DNA of 64,000 nt from Gammaproteobacteria bacterium (lineage in GTDB: Bacteria; Pseudomonadota; Gammaproteobacteria; Steroidobacterales; GCA-2729495): positions 124,001 to 188,000 of the forward strand of contig VGVH01000001.1 of NCBI GenBank assembly GCA_016874095.1, in the 5' to 3' direction. The position numbers and the translations under genes were made by a program. Shown here in pieces: positions 51,179 through 61,592 of the stretch. The notes under the pieces are model-generated. The model made no database searches. It saw only the letters and a list, made by a program, of their open reading frames with translations, and was not told where the DNA came from. The number at the start of each line of letters is the position of its first letter. The stretch's first letter is position 1.

Positions 51179-52831
51179 ATGACCTACGATCAAAGTGAAT
51201 CGAAGGAAATTCCAGCCATTTCGCGGCGCGGGTTCATCGTCACGACTGCGGCGGGTGTCGCGGCGGCGACGGCGGGCTGTGCGGCAGGCACCGGCAACGC
51301 CCGATCCGAGGCGGCGGCGACGACGGCGACGCTGGGCCCCTACGACGATTTTCGCGGCGCGATCGCGGCGTTCGAGGCGCGCGGCCGGGTGGTGCGCATT
51401 GCCCGTGCCGACCAGGACGCGTTCGAGGCGAGCGCGCTGATGTATCGCCTCGTCGACCGCTACGGCGCCGAGGGTGCTCCGGTCGTGGTCTTCGAGGAAG
51501 TGAAGATCGAGGGTGAGTGGATCAAGGGCCCGGTCGTCGGCAATTTCATCGGGCACTGGGATGCGGAGGCACTTGTCTTCGGCGTCGAGCCCGATCCGGC
51601 CGGCGGCGCCGCGACGCTGCGCAAGGCGCGCGATCACCTCGTCGGGCTCGCGCAAGCCAACGGCGGCCGCTTCCCGGAGATTCCGCCGGTCGTGATCCCG
51701 AGGGAGAAGGCTCTCTGCAAGGAGGTCGTGCTCCAGGGCGACGCCATCGACATGACCCGCTTCGGGTTCCTGAAGGTAAACCCGGGCGATGGCGGTCGCT
51801 ACGTCAACACCGCCTCGGTGTTCACGGTCGACCCAACCGCCGGCATCAACTTCGGCACCTATCGCTGCCAGCTGAAAGGACCGCGCAAGATCGCGGTCAG
51901 CCCGGGCGAAGGCCAGACGGGATGGATCATGCTCGACGCGGCGCGCAAGCGCGGCGAGAAGGTGGTGAAGGTCTCCCTGGTGCTGGGCCAGGATCCGATC
52001 GTCTATCTGGTGAGCGGCTCACGCGTCGCCAACCGCACCGGGAATCGTCCGGTCGACGAACTCGCCGTCGCCGGCGGATTGCGCGGCCGCGCCGTGGAAG
52101 TGGTGAAGAGCGACACCAACGACTTCCTGGTGCCGGCCCACGCCGAGATGATCATCGAAGGCGAGATCCCGCTGGATGACACGGAACCGGAGGGCCCCTA
52201 CGGCGAAGGCCTGGGCTACCAGGGCGGCGGCGAAACCGCGTGGTACATGAACGTCACCACTGTCACGCATCGGCGCAACCCGTGGATGCACAACAGCTTC
52301 ACCGGAATCGACCGCGGCCCGGTTTCGGCAGCCGGCCTCGCCTCCTCGCTGCTGTTCACGCAGAAGTTCGCGCCAGAGGTGGTCGACATGCACTACCGGA
52401 GCAAGGCGAACAACATCATGTACGTCAGCATCCGCAAGACGGCTGCGGGCCAGGCCATGGCCATAGGTGAGCGGCTCGGCAAGTTCAACCCGGTCGCCAA
52501 GGTCGTGATCATGCTCGATGACGACGTCAACCTCATGGACATGTCGCAGGTGATGTTCGCCATCAGCTCGCGCTGGCAGCCCCACCCGGCCGCGAAGATC
52601 TTCGAGCAGCTTCCAGGCCTGCCGCTCGACCCCAGCCAGCCGAACCGCAACAAGACCAGCAAGATCATCATCGATGCCACCCGCCAGTGGCCCGGCGAAG
52701 GCGGCCCGGAGTCGTTCCCGCGCACGAATCGCTCGATCCTGATCGAGAAGATGCCAAACGCATTCACGCAGGTCGACGAAAAGTGGGGCGCGATCATTTC
52801 CGGCTGGGAGGCCGGCGAGCTACGCGGCTGA
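51179..52831 (+). CDS. UbiD-family decarboxylase with twin-arginine, lipoprotein-like signal
   Basis: A 550-residue protein. Residues about 15-36 are SRRGFIVTTAAGVAAATAGC: a twin-arginine motif, a hydrophobic stretch and a lipobox-like cysteine. The rest is a full UbiD-type enzyme: INFGTYRCQLKGPRKIAV (the region holding the prenyl-FMN-contacting arginine), PEGPYGEGLGYQGGGE (with the conserved glutamate) and a C-terminal metal/subunit region. UbiD enzymes decarboxylate or carboxylate aromatic and unsaturated acids using prenylated FMN from UbiX. They are normally cytosolic, so an export signal is unexpected. It is not the housekeeping ubiD, whose protein has no such leader. Hairpins with a common loop flank it on both sides. 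Confidence 0.82.
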   Translation: MTYDQSESKEIPAISRRGFIVTTAAGVAAATAGCAAGTGNARSEAAATTATLGPYDDFRGAIAAFEARGRVVRIARADQDAFEASALMYRLVDRYGAEGAPVVVFEEVKIEGEWIKGPVVGNFIGHWDAEALVFGVEPDPAGGAATLRKARDHLVGLAQANGGRFPEIPPVVIPREKALCKEVVLQGDAIDMTRFGFLKVNPGDGGRYVNTASVFTVDPTAGINFGTYRCQLKGPRKIAVSPGEGQTGWIMLDAARKRGEKVVKVSLVLGQDPIVYLVSGSRVANRTGNRPVDELAVAGGLRGRAVEVVKSDTNDFLVPAHAEMIIEGEIPLDDTEPEGPYGEGLGYQGGGETAWYMNVTTVTHRRNPWMHNSFTGIDRGPVSAAGLASSLLFTQKFAPEVVDMHYRSKANNIMYVSIRKTAAGQAMAIGERLGKFNPVAKVVIMLDDDVNLMDMSQVMFAISSRWQPHPAAKIFEQLPGLPLDPSQPNRNKTSKIIIDATRQWPGEGGPESFPRTNRSILIEKMPNAFTQVDEKWGAIISGWEAGELRG

Positions 52832-52832
52832 C

Positions 52833-52907
52833 GGCTCAGGCGTGCCGGCAGCACCAGGCGAGGAGTGCAAAATCCGACGAGCCGGGTGCTGCCGGCACGC
52901 CTGAGCC
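52833..52907. repeat. Long hairpin 2 (shared loop motif)
   Basis: Perfect 23-base arms 52833-52855 and 52885-52907 begin two bases after the UbiD-like stop. The loop contains GAGGAGTGCAAAATCCGACG followed by AGCC, with a further GGC/GCC pair inside. Compare hairpin 1: the stems are unrelated, while the loops agree at about 18 of 22 positions. No T-run follows. Confidence 0.82.
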
Positions 52908-52954
52908 CACCGCGATTGCTCTAAACTGTCGGCCACAGAAGAGCGAGCAGCGCC

Positions 52955-53698
52955 TTGTCCGACACGACCCACTTTGGATTCGACACCGTCGCGACTGCCG
53001 CGAAGGCCGGGCGCGTGCGTGCCGTGTTCGATTCAGTGGCAGGCCGCTACGACCTGATGAACGACCTCATGTCAGCAGGCCTGCACCGGCTCTGGAAGCG
53101 GTTCGCGATGGAGCGTACCGGTTTGCGGCCCGGGCAGATGGCGCTGGATGTTGCAGCTGGCAGCGGTGATCTGACGTCGGCCATGGCACGGCAGGTCGGG
53201 CGCGACGGTCATGTATGGCATACGGACATCAACCGGGCGATGCTCGAGGTGGGGCGCGATCGCCTGCTCGACGAGGGGATCTTCGGCAACCTGAGTCACG
53301 CGCTCGCCAACGCCGAGCATCTGCCGTTCCGCGATGCCAGCTTCCACTGCATCGCGATCGGCTTCGGCCTGCGCAACGTGACCGACAAGCCCGCGGCGCT
53401 GCGCGAGATGGCCCGCTGCCTGAAGCCGGGGGGCCGGCTCCTAGTACTCGAGTTCGCGAAACTCGTCGTGCCTGTCCTGCAGGGGCTGTATGACCAGTAC
53501 TCGTTCCGCGTCCTGCCCGCGCTCGGCGGCCTCGTCGCGAACGACGAGGCCAGCTACCGTTACCTGGCAGAGTCGATCCGCATGCATCCCGACCAGGCGG
53601 CGCTCGCCGGGATGATGCGCGAATCAGGGCTCGAGGATCCGCACTGGTTCGACCTGAGCGGCGGCATCGTGGCGCTGCACGTCGGCTACCGGTACTGA
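52955..53698 (+). CDS. ubiE: Ubiquinone/menaquinone C-methyltransferase UbiE
   Basis: A 247-residue class I methyltransferase for the C-methylation step in quinone synthesis. Family marks: [21 protein letters not shown] at the N-terminus, SAM motif [11 protein letters not shown] (about residue 65), and [10 protein letters not shown]. It starts at TTG 52955. It heads the ubiE-ubiJ-ubiB set. Confidence 0.95.
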   Translation: MSDTTHFGFDTVATAAKAGRVRAVFDSVAGRYDLMNDLMSAGLHRLWKRFAMERTGLRPGQMALDVAAGSGDLTSAMARQVGRDGHVWHTDINRAMLEVGRDRLLDEGIFGNLSHALANAEHLPFRDASFHCIAIGFGLRNVTDKPAALREMARCLKPGGRLLVLEFAKLVVPVLQGLYDQYSFRVLPALGGLVANDEASYRYLAESIRMHPDQAALAGMMRESGLEDPHWFDLSGGIVALHVGYRY

Positions 53699-53703
53699 AC
53701 TCC

Positions 53704-54318
53704 GTGTTCGCCGAACTGCTGTTGCGCCCGTTCGAGCAGCTGCTGAATCGCGGCCTGGCGCAGTCGACATCTGCTGCACGACTCGCCACCCAGCTGGAGG
53801 GCCGCGTACTGGCGCTCACGATCGAGGCATCGCCGCTGGACTTCCGGCTCGCCATACGCGGCGGACGCTTCGCACTGTCGCTGCCCGACGGCGCCGCGCC
53901 GGATGCCTCCATCAGCGGTACGACCCTGGGTCTCGCGCGGCTCCTGCGCGAGGACCCGCAGACCGTTATCCGCCAGGGCGCCGTGCGCCTCGCCGGCGAC
54001 AGCGAGATGGCCGAGCGGTTCCGCGCCCTGCTCGGCTTCGCCGTACCCGATTTCGAGGAAGAACTGGCAAAGCTCTTCGGCGACCCGCTGGCGCGGCAGA
54101 TGGGCAACGCCGCCCGCGGCTTCGCGGCCTGGAGCGAGGCAGCCGGCGAATCCATCGCGCGCAGCGCGGCAGAGTACGCCCAGCACGAAGCACGGGTGAC
54201 CCCGACAGCCGGCGAACTGCGGGAGTGGGCGTCGGCCGTGGATGCGCTCGTCGACGATGTCGCCCGCGCCGAGGCCCGGCTCGCCAGGCTCGGCGAGCGG
54301 CTGCGTCCGCGCGGCTGA
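53704..54318 (+). CDS. ubiJ: Ubiquinone biosynthesis accessory factor UbiJ
   Basis: A 204-residue protein with an N-terminal SCP2-like lipid-binding domain (LTIEASPLDFRLAIRGG; INGT-type ISGTTLGLARLL) and a helical C-terminus. UbiJ holds polyprenyl intermediates for the ubiquinone complex and pairs with UbiK (38857). It starts at GTG, five bases after ubiE. Confidence 0.9.
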   Translation: MFAELLLRPFEQLLNRGLAQSTSAARLATQLEGRVLALTIEASPLDFRLAIRGGRFALSLPDGAAPDASISGTTLGLARLLREDPQTVIRQGAVRLAGDSEMAERFRALLGFAVPDFEEELAKLFGDPLARQMGNAARGFAAWSEAAGESIARSAAEYAQHEARVTPTAGELREWASAVDALVDDVARAEARLARLGERLRPRG

Positions 54319-54332
54319 ATGCCCAACTGCGC

Positions 54333-55958
54333 ATGAACCGACGCCTGTTGCTTCGCCTGCTGACGATTCAGCGCGTGCTGTTCCGGCACGGGCTCGACGA
54401 GTTCATCGTCAGGACACACCTGTTCCGACCGTTCCGGCATCTGCTGCGGCTCTGGCCGTTCTACTGGGTCGGTCGCGATACGCAGAGGCCCCGCGGCGTG
54501 CGTATCCGCGAGGCATTGCAGGAACTCGGTCCGATCTACGTGAAGTTCGGCCAGTCCGTGTCGACGCGCCAGGACCTGCTGCCACCGGACATCGGTGTCG
54601 AACTCGCCAAGCTGCAGGACCAGGTCCCGCCGTTTCCGGCCGAGCAGGCGCTCGCTGCCGTGGCAGCAGCCTTCGGCAAGCCGGTGCAGGAAGTCTTCGC
54701 CACCTTCGACCGCGAGGCGCTGGCCGCCGCATCGATAGCGCAGGTCCACGTGGCGCGACTGCCCGGCGGTGAGGAAGTCGCAGTCAAGATCCTGCGTCCG
54801 CAGGTCCGCGAACAGGTCGAGCGCGACCTGGAAGTGCTCTACGCCATCGCACGACTCGCCGAGCGCTGGTGGCCGGAGAGCCGCCGGCTGAGACCCGTGG
54901 AACTCGTGGCGGAGTACGAGAAGACGATCCTGAACGAGCTCGACCTGCTGCGCGAGGCAGCGAATGCAGCCCAGCTGCGGCGCAATTTCGACGGCGACCC
55001 GAAGATCTATGTGCCGAAGGTCCACTACGACTGGTGCCGGCCGGACGTGATGGTGATGGAGCGGATCCACGGGGTGCCGATCGACAACATGGACGCGTTG
55101 CGCGCGGCTGGTGCGAACTTCAAGCGGCTGGCGGCGAACGGCGTGGCGATCTTCTTCACCCAGGTGTTCCGCGACAACTTCTTCCACGCCGACATGCACC
55201 CTGGGAACATCTTCGTCGACGTGACGAATCCCGACGAACCGAAGTACTGCGCTGTCGACTTCGGTATTGTCGGCACGCTGGACGACGGCGATCGCCGCTA
55301 CCTGGCCGAGAATTTCCTCGCCTTCTTCGACCGCGACTACCGCCGTGTCGCCCAGCTGCATGTCGATTCGCGCTGGGTGCCGCCCGGCACGCGCGTAGAT
55401 GAATTCGAGTCGGCGATCCGCTCCGTCTGCGAGCCGGTGTTCCAGAAACCGCTGAAGGACATCTCCTTCGGTCTGTTGCTGCTGCGGCTATTCCAGACGG
55501 CGCGGCAGTTCAACATGAGCGTGCAGCCGCAGCTCATGCTCTTGCAGAAGACGCTCGTGCAGATCGAGGGGCTTGGCCGCACCCTCTACCCGGACCTCGA
55601 CCTCTGGGAGACGGGCCGCCCGGTGCTCCAGGCCTGGGTGCGTGAGCAGCAGGGCCCGCGCGCAACCTTGAGGCGCCTGCGCCGCGATCTGCCCGACCTG
55701 CGCTACACGATGGAACGGCTGCCCGGCGCGCTGCGCAATTTCGTGGAGCGGAATTCGGCGACACCTGCAGCACCGTCGCCGCCATCAGAGCCGGACAACA
55801 ACTTGCCTCGCTCGCGGTACGCCGCACTCGCCGGCGGCGCGATGCTGATCGCTGCGGCGCTCATGATCGGTCTTGAGTCGCGGCCGCGCTGGGCCGGCTG
55901 GCTGCTGGCGATCGCCGGCCTCGTGACGCTATGGCGCGGCCGGCCGCAGCAGCAATAG
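54333..55958 (+). CDS. ubiB: UbiB/ABC1 atypical kinase
   Basis: A 541-residue UbiB. The family KxGQ motif is in YVKFGQSVSTRQDL (about residue 72). The alanine-rich loop AAASIAQVHVA, catalytic HADMHPGNIF and DFG-like VDFGIVGTL follow. Two transmembrane helices at the C-terminus (AALAGGAMLIAAALMIG; AGWLLAIAGLVTLW) anchor it. It is an ATPase that supports ubiquinone assembly, perhaps by extracting lipid intermediates. Confidence 0.95.
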   Translation: MNRRLLLRLLTIQRVLFRHGLDEFIVRTHLFRPFRHLLRLWPFYWVGRDTQRPRGVRIREALQELGPIYVKFGQSVSTRQDLLPPDIGVELAKLQDQVPPFPAEQALAAVAAAFGKPVQEVFATFDREALAAASIAQVHVARLPGGEEVAVKILRPQVREQVERDLEVLYAIARLAERWWPESRRLRPVELVAEYEKTILNELDLLREAANAAQLRRNFDGDPKIYVPKVHYDWCRPDVMVMERIHGVPIDNMDALRAAGANFKRLAANGVAIFFTQVFRDNFFHADMHPGNIFVDVTNPDEPKYCAVDFGIVGTLDDGDRRYLAENFLAFFDRDYRRVAQLHVDSRWVPPGTRVDEFESAIRSVCEPVFQKPLKDISFGLLLLRLFQTARQFNMSVQPQLMLLQKTLVQIEGLGRTLYPDLDLWETGRPVLQAWVREQQGPRATLRRLRRDLPDLRYTMERLPGALRNFVERNSATPAAPSPPSEPDNNLPRSRYAALAGGAMLIAAALMIGLESRPRWAGWLLAIAGLVTLWRGRPQQQ

Positions 55959-55965
55959 CACGACT

Positions 55966-56486
55966 CCAGTGGGTGCCGAAGGCGCCGTCCTGCTGGTCAA
56001 CAACCCGCCCTAAGTCGATTTCGCGCGCAAGGAACTCGACGCGCGCTTCGCCAATGGCCGGCTCGGCAGCGTGAAGCAGTCCGTGGTCGAGCCGCCCGCC
56101 ATGAAGCTCGGCGTGGCGACACTCGACGCCGCGATCATCGTGATGTCCTACCACGACCTCTACCACGTAGACGAGAAGAACGGCTGGCCGGCCATCAACG
56201 CATCACAGTTCCTCGAGCAGATCCGCACCGCGCTGAAGCCCGGCGGCGTGTTCCTGGTCATCGACCACTCGGCCAAGCCCGGCACCTGGGCCAAGGCCGC
56301 GCAGGACCTGCACCGCATCGACGAGGAATACGCCAGGCGCGACATCGCCCGCCACGGCTTCGTCCTCGAAGCCACCTGGGACGGCCTGCGCAACCCGGGC
56401 GACACGCGCTCGAAGCTCGTGTTCGACAAGGCGGTGCGGGGAAGACGGACCGGTTTGTGCAGTTTTATCGGCGGGTGGGTCAGTGA
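55966..56486 (+). pseudogene. Remnant of a SAM-dependent methyltransferase gene
   Basis: The reading frame from about 55966 encodes AEGAVLLVNNPP, then a stop (TAA 56011-56013), then VDFARKELDARFANGRLG and on to AIIVMSYHDLYHVDEKNGW, LKPGGVFLVIDHSAKPG and LRNPGDTRSKLVFDKAVRG. A one-base slip near 56440 is needed to reach KTDRFVQFYRRVGQ and the stop at 56486. These are the C-terminal parts of a periplasmic-type methyltransferase family. The signal peptide and SAM motif I are missing. So there is a 5' truncation, a nonsense codon and a frameshift. It ends one base before the trpA stop on the other strand. Confidence 0.82.
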
Positions 56487-56487
56487 G

Positions 56488-57273
56488 CTAGTGCCGCCGA
56501 CTCCTCAACGCCCCCAGATACCCCCCGACCTGCCTGCCTGCCTCCACCTCCTCCACCAGCGCCGATCCGACGATCACGCCGTCGGCGTGACCGCTCAGGC
56601 CGCGCACCTGCTCCGGCGTGCGGACGCCGAAGCCGGCGCAGACCGGGAGTGAGGCGCTGGCGCGGATGCGGTCGAGGTAGCGGGTGACGTCGGTGGGCAG
56701 GGCGCTGGCGCTGCCCGTGGTGCCCTTGCTGGTCACGGCATAGATGAAGCCGCTGGCGGTCGCGCTGAGTCTCCTGGCGCGATCTTCGGGTGTCGATGGG
56801 GTGATGAGGTTGATCAGCGCCAGGCCGCGGGCGTCGAGCCTGGTCCGGAAGTCGTCGCTTTCCTCCAGCGGCAGGTCCGGCACGATGAACCCGCTCACAT
56901 GCGACTCTGCTGCCGCGGCGGCGAGCTGCTCGTAGCCGAAGGCGTAGAGCGGGTTCAGGTAGGACATCAGCACCACCGGTGCCGGCATCTCCCCTGCTTT
57001 TTTCAGTTCGGCGAGGATCCACTTCAGCGACACGCCCTGCTGGATGGCCGCGTGGCTGGCGCGCTGGATCGTCACGCCGTCGGCCATCGGGTCGCTGAAG
57101 GGAACGCCCACTTCGACCACGTCGGCGGCTTCCGCGACCTCGCGGAGCGTCTTGATGAAGTCGTTCTTCTTCGGGTAACCGGCCACGACGTAGGCAATCA
57201 GGGCGACGCCGTGCTCGCGCGCGGCGTTGCGGATCGTGGCGGTCAGCTTTTCGTGCGGAGAAATCTGGGGCAT
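56488..57273 (-). CDS. trpA: Tryptophan synthase alpha chain
   Basis: A 261-residue TIM barrel that splits indole-3-glycerol phosphate. The catalytic Glu is in VEVGVPFSDPMADG (about residue 54), and Asp is in VPDLPLEESD. It is the last gene of the trp operon, three bases after trpB. Confidence 0.95.
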   Translation of the reverse strand: MPQISPHEKLTATIRNAAREHGVALIAYVVAGYPKKNDFIKTLREVAEAADVVEVGVPFSDPMADGVTIQRASHAAIQQGVSLKWILAELKKAGEMPAPVVLMSYLNPLYAFGYEQLAAAAAESHVSGFIVPDLPLEESDDFRTRLDARGLALINLITPSTPEDRARRLSATASGFIYAVTSKGTTGSASALPTDVTRYLDRIRASASLPVCAGFGVRTPEQVRGLSGHADGVIVGSALVEEVEAGRQVGGYLGALRSRRH

Positions 57274-57276
57274 GGC

Positions 57277-58536
<1,260 letters not shown>

Positions 58537-58539
58537 GGT

Positions 58540-59142
58540 TCAGTCCTGTTGCGCCCGTCGCGCGGCAGCAACGAAGGCCGATATCAGTTTCGGGTCTTTC
58601 TGGCCGCGGCCCGACTCGACGCCGCTCGAGACGTCCACGCCCCAGGGTCTCACGGCCGCGACGGCTGCGCTAACGTTCGCGGGCGTGAGGCCGCCGGCCA
58701 GCATCAGCTTCGTACCGCACGCCAGGTTGCGGGCGCGGTTCCAGTCCGGCGCCTGCCCGACGCCGCTCGCTGCGGCCTCGAACAGCACGCGATCTTCGCG
58801 GGCGACGGCGGCCGTGTCCAGCGCCGGGGTGTCGCGGTATACCGGCAGTCGGGCAACGCTGGCGGGCAAAGCAAGGCTCGTGTAGTCGGCGGCGTCCGTC
58901 TGCAGCCAGTCGGGCTCGAAGGCGGCCAGCACGGCCTGCCAGTCCTGCTGAGCCGGGTGGCGCATCACGGCCACGCGCAGCACGCCAGGCGGCACGCGCT
59001 CGGCAAGCGTCGCGGCAGCTGCCGGCGTGACCCGCCGCGGCGACTCGGCGAACACGAAGCCGACGGCATCGGCGCCGGCATCGATCGCTGCGGTCAGCGC
59101 GTCGGCCGTCGTGATCCCGCAGATCTTGATGAATAGGCGCAT
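58540..59142 (-). CDS. trpF: Phosphoribosylanthranilate isomerase
   Basis: A 200-residue TIM barrel. The catalytic Cys is in IKICGIT at the N-terminus and Asp in LQTDA; the phosphate-binding end is VDVSSGVESG. The ATG at 59142 is right after the trpC stop. The palindromic insert at 59151-59184 lies in the end of trpC just upstream. Confidence 0.94.
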   Translation of the reverse strand: MRLFIKICGITTADALTAAIDAGADAVGFVFAESPRRVTPAAAATLAERVPPGVLRVAVMRHPAQQDWQAVLAAFEPDWLQTDAADYTSLALPASVARLPVYRDTPALDTAAVAREDRVLFEAAASGVGQAPDWNRARNLACGTKLMLAGGLTPANVSAAVAAVRPWGVDVSSGVESGRGQKDPKLISAFVAAARRAQQD

Positions 59143-59143
59143 A

Positions 59144-59986
59144 TCAACCGGTGCCAGGTACGTATCCGGATACGTGCCTGGCACGTTTCAGGAATGCTGC
59201 GGTGGTGGCGGTCGGGTCGGCGCAGCGCATCAGCGCGGTGCCGACGAGGGCGAGCCGGTAGCCGAGCCTCGCGACGGTGGCGGCGTGTTCAGGCGTATCA
59301 ATACCGCTTTCCGCAACCCAGGGCAGCTCGCGCGGCAGCGCGGGCGCCATCGCCGCGAAGCGGTCGAAATCGACTGCAAGCGTGCGCAGGTCGCGGCAGT
59401 TCACACCGAGCAGCACGCGGCCAGGGTCGGCGGCGGCGGCCTCGAGGACGACGCGCTCGCAGAGCGCGAGGTCGTCGCAGCCGAAGACCTCGACCAGCGC
59501 GAACATCCCGAGCCGTCGCGCGGTTGCCAGCATGTCGGCGAGCGCTCCAGGCTCGAGCATCGCCGCGATCAACAGCACGCCCGCGGCGCCGGCCACGCGC
59601 GCCTCGATCACCTGGTAGGTATCGACGAGGAAATCCTTGCGCAGCACCGGCAGCGCCGGCAGCGCGCGATGCACCTCGGTGACATGCAACAGATCGCCCT
59701 CGAACTCATCAGGCTCGGTGAGTACGGAAACGGCGAGCGCGCCGCCGAGCGCGTAGAGCCGTGCCTGCTCCGCGGGCTGCAGCGACTGCCCCGCCAGCCG
59801 GCCTGCTGCAGGCGAGCGGCGCTTCACCTCGGCGATGAGGTGAAAGGCCTGCGACGAGAAAACCGTAGCGGCTGCCGGTGGCAGGCCGGAAAGCCGCACT
59901 TCGAGCTCGCGCTCGGGCACGGCGGCACGGGCGGCCGCGGCGCGCGCAGCGCTGGACGCAGCCATCCGCGCGAGAAAATCGCTCAC
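59144..59986 (-). CDS. trpC: Indole-3-glycerol phosphate synthase
   Basis: A 280-residue TIM barrel. Catalytic residues lie in AEVKRRSPAAG and LRKDFLVDTY; NCRDLRT and WVAESGID follow. It is stand-alone, not fused to trpF as in E. coli. The last ten or so residues (RHVSGYVPGTG) are encoded by a palindromic element, so the natural C-terminus seems to have been altered or extended by an insertion. The GTG start overlaps trpD by four bases. Confidence 0.94.
   Translation of the reverse strand: MSDFLARMAASSAARAAAARAAVPERELEVRLSGLPPAAATVFSSQAFHLIAEVKRRSPAAGRLAGQSLQPAEQARLYALGGALAVSVLTEPDEFEGDLLHVTEVHRALPALPVLRKDFLVDTYQVIEARVAGAAGVLLIAAMLEPGALADMLATARRLGMFALVEVFGCDDLALCERVVLEAAAADPGRVLLGVNCRDLRTLAVDFDRFAAMAPALPRELPWVAESGIDTPEHAATVARLGYRLALVGTALMRCADPTATTAAFLKRARHVSGYVPGTG
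59151..59184. repeat. 34-bp nested palindrome in the trpC 3' end
   Basis: The left half GTGCCAGGTACGTATCC and right half GGATACGTGCCTGGCAC are complementary except for one base. The halves contain smaller palindromes (GTATCCGGATAC, CGTGCC/GGCAC). It supplies the last trpC codons and ends nine bases before trpF. The look is that of a REP- or MITE-like insertion. Confidence 0.7.
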
Positions 59987-61011
59987 GCCCGAGCCTTGGC
60001 GAATGCGCGCAGCGCTGCGAGCAGCTTGGTGCCGGCGCCGCCGGCGAGCGCCTCGCGCGCCCTGGCAATGCCCCGGCGCAGGCCATGCGCGCGACCCGTC
60101 ACATCCAGCACCAGGCCGGCACCCAATACGAGCGCCTCGGCATGCGGGCCACGGTCGCGACCGGTCAGCACGGCTTCGAGCGCACGAGCGTTGTCGGCGG
60201 CATCACCGCCAGCCAGGTCGGCGGCGCTGCAGGGCGCAATGCCGTAGTGAGCCGGGTTGCGCTTCTGCCGGCGCACGCTCCCGGGCCGCACGTCAAACAC
60301 CGTGAACGGGCCGACCGGCGTCGCCTCGTCCCAGCCGGGTTCGCCGTGCACGACGAAGTAGTGCCCGATCGGCAGGCCGGCGAGCGCGTCTGCCATCAGC
60401 CTGGCGGTGTCGAGGTCGAAGGCGCCGAGCAGGCCGTAGCGCGGTGCAGCAGGATTGGTGAGCGGCCCGAGCAGGTTGAATACCGTCCGCGCGCCCAGCG
60501 CGCGGCGCACGGGCGCGATCGCCTTCATCGCCGGATGGAAATTGGGTGCGAACAGGAAAGCGAAACCACAGGCTTCAAGCGCGGCGCGGGCGTCGGCTGC
60601 ATCGCGCGCCAGCGGCACGCCGAGCGCTTCGAGCACGTCCGCACTGCCCGACTTCGACGACACCGAACGATTGCCGTGTTTCATGACCGGCACGCCGCAG
60701 GCCGCCGCGAGCAGCGCGCTGCCGGTCGAGAGGTTGAGGCTGCCGGAACCGTCGCCGCCAGTGCCGACGACATCGGCCGCCGCGATCTCCTCCGGCAGCG
60801 GGACCGGCACCGCGAGCGCCCGCATCGCCCCGGCAAAGCCGCGCAACTCCTCCGCCGTCTCGCCCTTCATGCGCAGTGCCGCGAGCAGTGCGCCGGCCGC
60901 TGCGGGCGGCAGGTCCGGATGCGTCAGCGAGCGCAGCAGATCCGCCGCCTCGGCCTCTCGCAGGTCTTCGCGACCCAGCAATCTCTCGAGTACCGCGCGC
61001 GTGTCCGTCAT
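59983..61011 (-). CDS. trpD: Anthranilate phosphoribosyltransferase
   Basis: A 342-residue stand-alone TrpD. The PRPP loop is [15 protein letters not shown] (about residue 81), followed by [21 protein letters not shown] and the anthranilate-binding region [28 protein letters not shown]. It overlaps trpG and trpC by four bases at each end. Confidence 0.95.
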   Translation of the reverse strand: MTDTRAVLERLLGREDLREAEAADLLRSLTHPDLPPAAAGALLAALRMKGETAEELRGFAGAMRALAVPVPLPEEIAAADVVGTGGDGSGSLNLSTGSALLAAACGVPVMKHGNRSVSSKSGSADVLEALGVPLARDAADARAALEACGFAFLFAPNFHPAMKAIAPVRRALGARTVFNLLGPLTNPAAPRYGLLGAFDLDTARLMADALAGLPIGHYFVVHGEPGWDEATPVGPFTVFDVRPGSVRRQKRNPAHYGIAPCSAADLAGGDAADNARALEAVLTGRDRGPHAEALVLGAGLVLDVTGRAHGLRRGIARAREALAGGAGTKLLAALRAFAKARA

Positions 61012-61592
61012 CGCCGTGGCTCCAGCCTGAGAAAATTCTCGATCAGCCGGCCGCCCTCCGGCGTCAGCACGCTCTCCGGGTGGAACTGCACGCCCTCGAG
61101 TGGCAGCTCGCGATGGCGCACACCCATGATCTCGCCCCGCTCCGTCCGGGCCGTGACTTCCAGTACCGGCGGCATCGTTCCGTCCTCCGCGGTGAGGGAA
61201 TGGTAGCGACCGGCCTCGAAGGGCTGGCTGACAGTCTTATATATGGTGCGCCCGTCGTGGCTCACCATCGAGGTCTTGCCGTGCATCAGCCGGGGTGCGG
61301 AAACGATGCTCCCGCCGAAATGGTGCACGAGGCTCTGGTGCCCGAGGCAGACGCCGAAGAGCGGCACGCGGCGCTCGAAGGCAGCGATTATCGCCAGCGA
61401 GACGCCGGCATCTTCGGGTCGTCCCGGCCCCGGCGAGATGCAGACGTGGGTGGGCGCCAGCGCCAGCGCCTGCGCCACCGTGATCTCGTCGTTGCGATGC
61501 ACGTGCACGTCGGCACCCAGCACCAGAAATGCCTGCACCAGGTTGTAGGTGAAGGAGTCGTAGTTGTCGATCAAGAGCAGCTTCGGCGTCAC
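61008..61592 (-). CDS. trpG: Anthranilate synthase glutaminase component
   Basis: A 194-residue class I glutamine amidotransferase. Triad: Cys in GVCLGHQ (about residue 79), His and Glu in QFHPESVLT (about 170). It provides ammonia to TrpE. Similar proteins serve folate synthesis (PabA), but the operon fixes the role. It starts at GTG. Confidence 0.95.
   Translation of the reverse strand: MTPKLLLIDNYDSFTYNLVQAFLVLGADVHVHRNDEITVAQALALAPTHVCISPGPGRPEDAGVSLAIIAAFERRVPLFGVCLGHQSLVHHFGGSIVSAPRLMHGKTSMVSHDGRTIYKTVSQPFEAGRYHSLTAEDGTMPPVLEVTARTERGEIMGVRHRELPLEGVQFHPESVLTPEGGRLIENFLRLEPRR

Noticed and set aside
51179-52831. Naming the UbiD-family gene ubiD of ubiquinone synthesis because ubiE-ubiJ-ubiB follow
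   Set aside because: It carries an export-type signal and is separated from ubiE by a hairpin; housekeeping UbiD lacks such a leader.
59027-61206. Very long open frame on the plus strand opposite trpC-trpD
   Set aside because: It is a GC-rich mirror of real minus-strand genes with intact catalytic motifs; its translation has no recognisable domain and is arginine/alanine rich.
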